Below are positions 7,259 through 12,158 of a DNA stretch of 12,158 nucleotides, in pieces. The translations under genes and the position numbers were made by a program. The notes under the pieces are model-generated. The model did no database searches and was not told where the DNA came from. It was given only the letters and a program-made list of their open reading frames with translations. This stretch comes from Pseudomonadota bacterium (GTDB lineage: Bacteria; Pseudomonadota; Gammaproteobacteria; Steroidobacterales; Steroidobacteraceae), in contig QGUX01000083.1 of assembly GCA_003242275.1 (NCBI GenBank), forward strand, positions 1-12,158, read 5' to 3'. Numbering within the stretch: position 1 is the stretch's first letter; each line of letters begins with the position of its first letter.

Positions 7259-7275
7259 TGCATGGAATCCATAGT
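7247..7275 (+). promoter_or_regulatory. Candidate sigma-70 promoter of the OYE gene
   Basis: TTGCAA (7247-7252) and CATAGT (7270-7275) are separated by 17 bp, each matching four of six consensus bases. Transcription would start near 7282, leaving a leader of about 32 nt before ATG 7314. The -35 sits inside the candidate HxlR operator. The boxes are weak, so this is a proposal rather than a firm call. Confidence 0.4.
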
Positions 7276-7313
7276 TTCCACAGGATACCAAAACACCACT
7301 GATGGAGCCAGAC

Positions 7314-8363
7314 ATGAGCCAGAAGCTGTTCTCGCCGGTGCGCCTCGGGCGCCTGAACCTCCCCAACCGCGTCGTGATGGCGCCCATGACCCGCTCGCGC
7401 GCCAGCCGGGAGGGCGTCCAGACGCCGCTGGCGGCCACCTACTACGCCCAGCGCGCCAGCGCCGGGCTGATCATCACCGAGGCGGTCTCGGTCAGCGCCC
7501 AGGGCCACGGCTATCCCAACACCCCGGGCCTGTGGAACGAGGCGCAGCAGCGCAGCTGGGCGCCGGTGTTCCAGGCCGTGCACCAGGCCGGCGGCCGCAT
7601 CGCCGTGCAGCTCTTCCACACCGGCCGCTCGGGCCACTCCTCGGTGTTCGGCGAGATCGTGGCGCCCAGCCCCATCGCCATCCAGACCGGCCAGGCGCGC
7701 GACGTGAACGGCCACCTCGTGCCCTTCGAGACACCGCGCGAGCTCGCCACCGAAGAGATCCCGGGCATCGCGCGCGACTTCGCCGCCGCCGCGCGGCGCG
7801 CCATCGACGCGGGCGCGGACGCGGTGGAACTGCACGGCGCCAACAGCTACCTGATCGACGAGTTCCTGCGCTCGGGCACCAACCGACGCAGCGACGTCTA
7901 TGGCCGCGACCGCACGCGCTTCCTGCGCGAGGTGGTGGAAGCCGTGGCCGGCGAGATCGGCGCCGACCGCGTGGGCGTGCGCCTCTCGCCGCTGGTGGCC
8001 TGGAACGACATGCATGACGAGAACCCGCTGGAGACCTTCAGCCGCGCCGCCCAGGCCGTGCGCGGCGTCGCGTACCTGCACCTCGTGGAGGCCAATGGCG
8101 GGGAGGCACTGACGCCGGCGCTCAGCCAGGCCTTCGGCGGCGAGGTCATCGTCAATGGCGGCTACGACCGCGGGCGGGCGGAGAAGGCGCTCGAGGCCGG
8201 CGCCGCCGCCGTCGCGTTCGGCGTGCCCTACATCGCCAACCCGGACCTCGTGGAGCGCCTGCGGCGCGGCGCACCGCTGAACGCCGCCGACCCGGCGACG
8301 TTCTACGGTGGTGACGAGCGCGGCTACACCGACTATCCCGCGCTCGAGGCGGTGGCGGCCTGA
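7314..8363 (+). CDS. Old Yellow Enzyme family FMN-dependent ene-reductase (NemA-like)
   Basis: This 349-residue protein is a cytoplasmic FMN (beta/alpha)8-barrel oxidoreductase of the NemA/OYE type. Such enzymes use NAD(P)H to reduce activated C=C bonds, quinones, maleimides or nitro compounds. Visible signatures are the N-terminal LFSPVRLGRLNLPNRVVMAPMTRSRA with Thr26 near the flavin, YYAQRASAGLIITE, QLFHTGR, and HGANSYLIDEF with the substrate-binding pair His174/Asn177 and catalytic Tyr179. NRRSDVYG and the C-terminal VNGGYDRGRAE and VAFGVPYIANPDL phosphate-binding region follow. The usual HGANGY reads HGANSY, a mild change. ATG 7314 is chosen over ATG 7302 because GGAG lies six bases before it. 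The length is typical and complete. The divergent HxlR regulator and the operator at 7243-7258 suggest induction by electrophiles. The family is certain; the natural substrate is unknown. Confidence 0.95.
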   Translation: MSQKLFSPVRLGRLNLPNRVVMAPMTRSRASREGVQTPLAATYYAQRASAGLIITEAVSVSAQGHGYPNTPGLWNEAQQRSWAPVFQAVHQAGGRIAVQLFHTGRSGHSSVFGEIVAPSPIAIQTGQARDVNGHLVPFETPRELATEEIPGIARDFAAAARRAIDAGADAVELHGANSYLIDEFLRSGTNRRSDVYGRDRTRFLREVVEAVAGEIGADRVGVRLSPLVAWNDMHDENPLETFSRAAQAVRGVAYLHLVEANGGEALTPALSQAFGGEVIVNGGYDRGRAEKALEAGAAAVAFGVPYIANPDLVERLRRGAPLNAADPATFYGGDERGYTDYPALEAVAA

Positions 8364-8377
8364 GGACTTCCGGGAAG

Positions 8378-8402
8378 GAAGCCGGCCCGGACGGCCGGCT
8401 TC
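8378..8402. terminator. Bidirectional hairpin between convergent OYE and gdhA
   Basis: GAAGCCGGCC (8378-8387) pairs perfectly with GGCCGGCTTC (8393-8402) around a 5-base loop, 15 bp after the OYE stop. There is no T-run on the plus side and only a TTCCTTCC tract on the minus side, so it is not a classic intrinsic terminator. Its place between convergent genes supports a terminator or 3'-end stabilising role for both. Confidence 0.6.
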
Positions 8403-8414
8403 AAGGCGGAGACG

Positions 8415-8433
8415 GGCGCCCTGGCCGGGCGCC
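8415..8433. terminator. Second hairpin downstream of gdhA
   Basis: GGCGCCC (8415-8421) pairs with GGGCGCC (8427-8433) around TGGCC. It lies 25 bp past the gdhA stop on the minus strand, ahead of the larger hairpin. It lacks a T-run. Together the two stems would block read-through in both directions. Confidence 0.4.
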
Positions 8434-8457
8434 GCGTCCGGTGGCGGCCTTGCCGCG

Positions 8458-11080
<2,623 letters not shown>

Positions 11081-11118
11081 CCCGGGATGATCTCCGTGTT
11101 GGTGGGACCAGAGGACCT

Positions 11119-12158
11119 TCAGGAAAGGCTGCGCTCGAAATCCGCGTAGCCGAAATGGCGCACCGGCGTGATGCTGCCGTCGAACTCGCGGATCGCGATC
11201 GAGGGCATCTGCACGCCGTTGAACCAGTTCTTCTTCACCATGGTGTAGCCGGCCGCGTCCTGGATGGACAGGCGGTCGCCGACCTTCAGCGGCTCGGCGA
11301 AGCGGAACGTGCCGAACACGTCGCCCGCCAGGCAGCTCTTGCCGCACACCATGATCTCGTGGGGCCCCTCGTTCGGGTGCACCTTGCCCTGCTGGCGGTA
11401 GACCAGCAGGTCGAGCATGTGCGCCTCGATCGAGGAATCGACGATGGCCAGGTGCCGGCCGTTGAACAGCGTGTCGAGCACGGTCAGCTCCAGCGTGGTG
11501 CTGCCCGTGATCGCCGCCTCGCCCGGCTCCAGGTACACCTGCACGCCGTAGCGCTCCGAGAAACGCTTCAGGCGGGCGGCGAATTCTTCCAGCGGGTAGT
11601 CATCGTTGGTGAAGGCGATGCCGCCGCCCAGGCTCACCCACTTCACGCGCTCGAACAGCGGGCCGAAGCGCTCCTCCACCTGCCCGAGCATGCGGTCGAA
11701 CAGTGCGAAGTCGCCGTTCTCGCAGTTGTTGTGGATCATGAAGCCGCTGATGCGGTCGAGCACCTTCTCCACCGCCGCCGGGTCGCGCTCCCCCAGGCGC
11801 GAGAACGGCCGCGCCGGGTCGGCGAGGTCGAAGCTCGAGGAGCTGATGCCGGGGTTCAGGCGCAGGCCGCGGGCGATGCCCGCGGCGCGGGCGCCGAAGC
11901 GCTGGAGCTGGCCGATGGTGTTGAAGATGATCTTGTCGGCGTACGAGACCGCCTCGTCGATCTCGTGGTCGGCCCAGGCCACGCTGTAGGCATGGGTCTC
12001 GCCGCCGAAGCGCTGGCGTCCCAGCCGCACCTCGAACAGCGAGGAGGACGTGGTGCCGTCCATGTACTGGCGCATCTGGTCGAACACCGACCAGGTGGCG
12101 AAGCACTTCAGCGCCAGCAGCGACTTCGCCCCCGACAGCTCCTTGAGGCGCGCGATGC
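11119..12158 (-). CDS. nspC: Carboxynorspermidine/carboxyspermidine decarboxylase, 5' end outside window
   Basis: The visible 345 residues are most of NspC, a PLP-dependent decarboxylase of the alanine-racemase/ODC fold that turns carboxyspermidine or carboxynorspermidine into spermidine or norspermidine. The PLP lysine is in ALKCF (codon 12108-12106), followed by the family-typical YMDGTTSSSLFE and THAYSVAW. A GGG loop (SLGGGIAFTNDDYP), the phosphate-binding EPGEAAI, SSIEAHMLDLL and the active-site CGKSCLAGDVFG follow. The frame enters from the window edge, and roughly 30-45 N-terminal residues are missing by comparison with family length. A GTG at 12087 lies after the PLP lysine and cannot be the true start. 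The stop is 38 bp before the dehydrogenase start, so the two polyamine genes form one unit; its promoter lies outside the window. Confidence 0.94.
   Translation of the reverse strand, partial: IARLKELSGAKSLLALKCFATWSVFDQMRQYMDGTTSSSLFEVRLGRQRFGGETHAYSVAWADHEIDEAVSYADKIIFNTIGQLQRFGARAAGIARGLRLNPGISSSSFDLADPARPFSRLGERDPAAVEKVLDRISGFMIHNNCENGDFALFDRMLGQVEERFGPLFERVKWVSLGGGIAFTNDDYPLEEFAARLKRFSERYGVQVYLEPGEAAITGSTTLELTVLDTLFNGRHLAIVDSSIEAHMLDLLVYRQQGKVHPNEGPHEIMVCGKSCLAGDVFGTFRFAEPLKVGDRLSIQDAAGYTMVKKNWFNGVQMPSIAIREFDGSITPVRHFGYADFERSLS

Noticed and set aside
7216..7299. Longer HxlR starts at 7263, 7272 or GTG 7299
   Set aside because: The extra residues have no family counterpart and would put the candidate operator inside the gene. 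They are not excluded, only less likely.
11081..11347. N-terminal extension of the dehydrogenase frame into nspC
   Set aside because: It overlaps the well-supported end of nspC in another frame, and the Rossmann fold begins properly at ATG 11080.

Overview
The window is very GC-rich bacterial DNA with densely packed, mostly operon-like genes and no RNA genes, insertion sequences or CRISPR arrays that I can see. The GC content, the strong codon bias, the 447-residue NADP-type glutamate dehydrogenase in E. coli-like register, and the HxlR/Old Yellow Enzyme pair suggest a high-GC proteobacterium, possibly a gammaproteobacterium related to Steroidobacter. This placement is inference. The left edge looks like a degraded contig end, so the source may be a draft or metagenome assembly.

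Region 1 (1-5172, minus strand) is a three-gene operon of exported proteins. Read in transcription order it holds an 809-residue planctomycete-type cytochrome (PSD/PSCyt domains, two CxxCH heme motifs), a Tat-exported HXXSHH (DUF1552) protein with a textbook Shine-Dalgarno, and a secreted ankyrin-repeat protein that runs off the left edge. The function of this module is not known to me. The conserved co-occurrence of a di-heme protein, a Tat substrate and an exported ankyrin scaffold makes it the best candidate for an undescribed system here.

Region 2 (5173-6818, plus strand) diverges from that operon across 82 bp. It encodes a Tat-exported metallo-beta-lactamase-fold protein whose second metal site looks altered, and an overlapping NUDIX hydrolase of the type with an extra N-terminal domain.

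Region 3 (6823-8363) is a divergent pair: an HxlR-family repressor (minus) and an Old Yellow Enzyme flavin reductase (plus). The 98 bp between the preferred starts contain a TACT-N8-AGTA inverted repeat over the likely -35 element. This looks like a small electrophile- or quinone-responsive detoxification unit.

Region 4 (8378-12158, minus strand) is bounded by two strong hairpins and carries, in transcription order, nspC (5' end outside the window), a carboxy(nor)spermidine dehydrogenase and gdhA. The first two form the alternative spermidine route: reductive coupling of a diamine with aspartate semialdehyde, then PLP-dependent decarboxylation. GdhA supplies glutamate and appears to start at TTG just behind the polyamine genes, so nitrogen assimilation and polyamine synthesis are probably co-transcribed.
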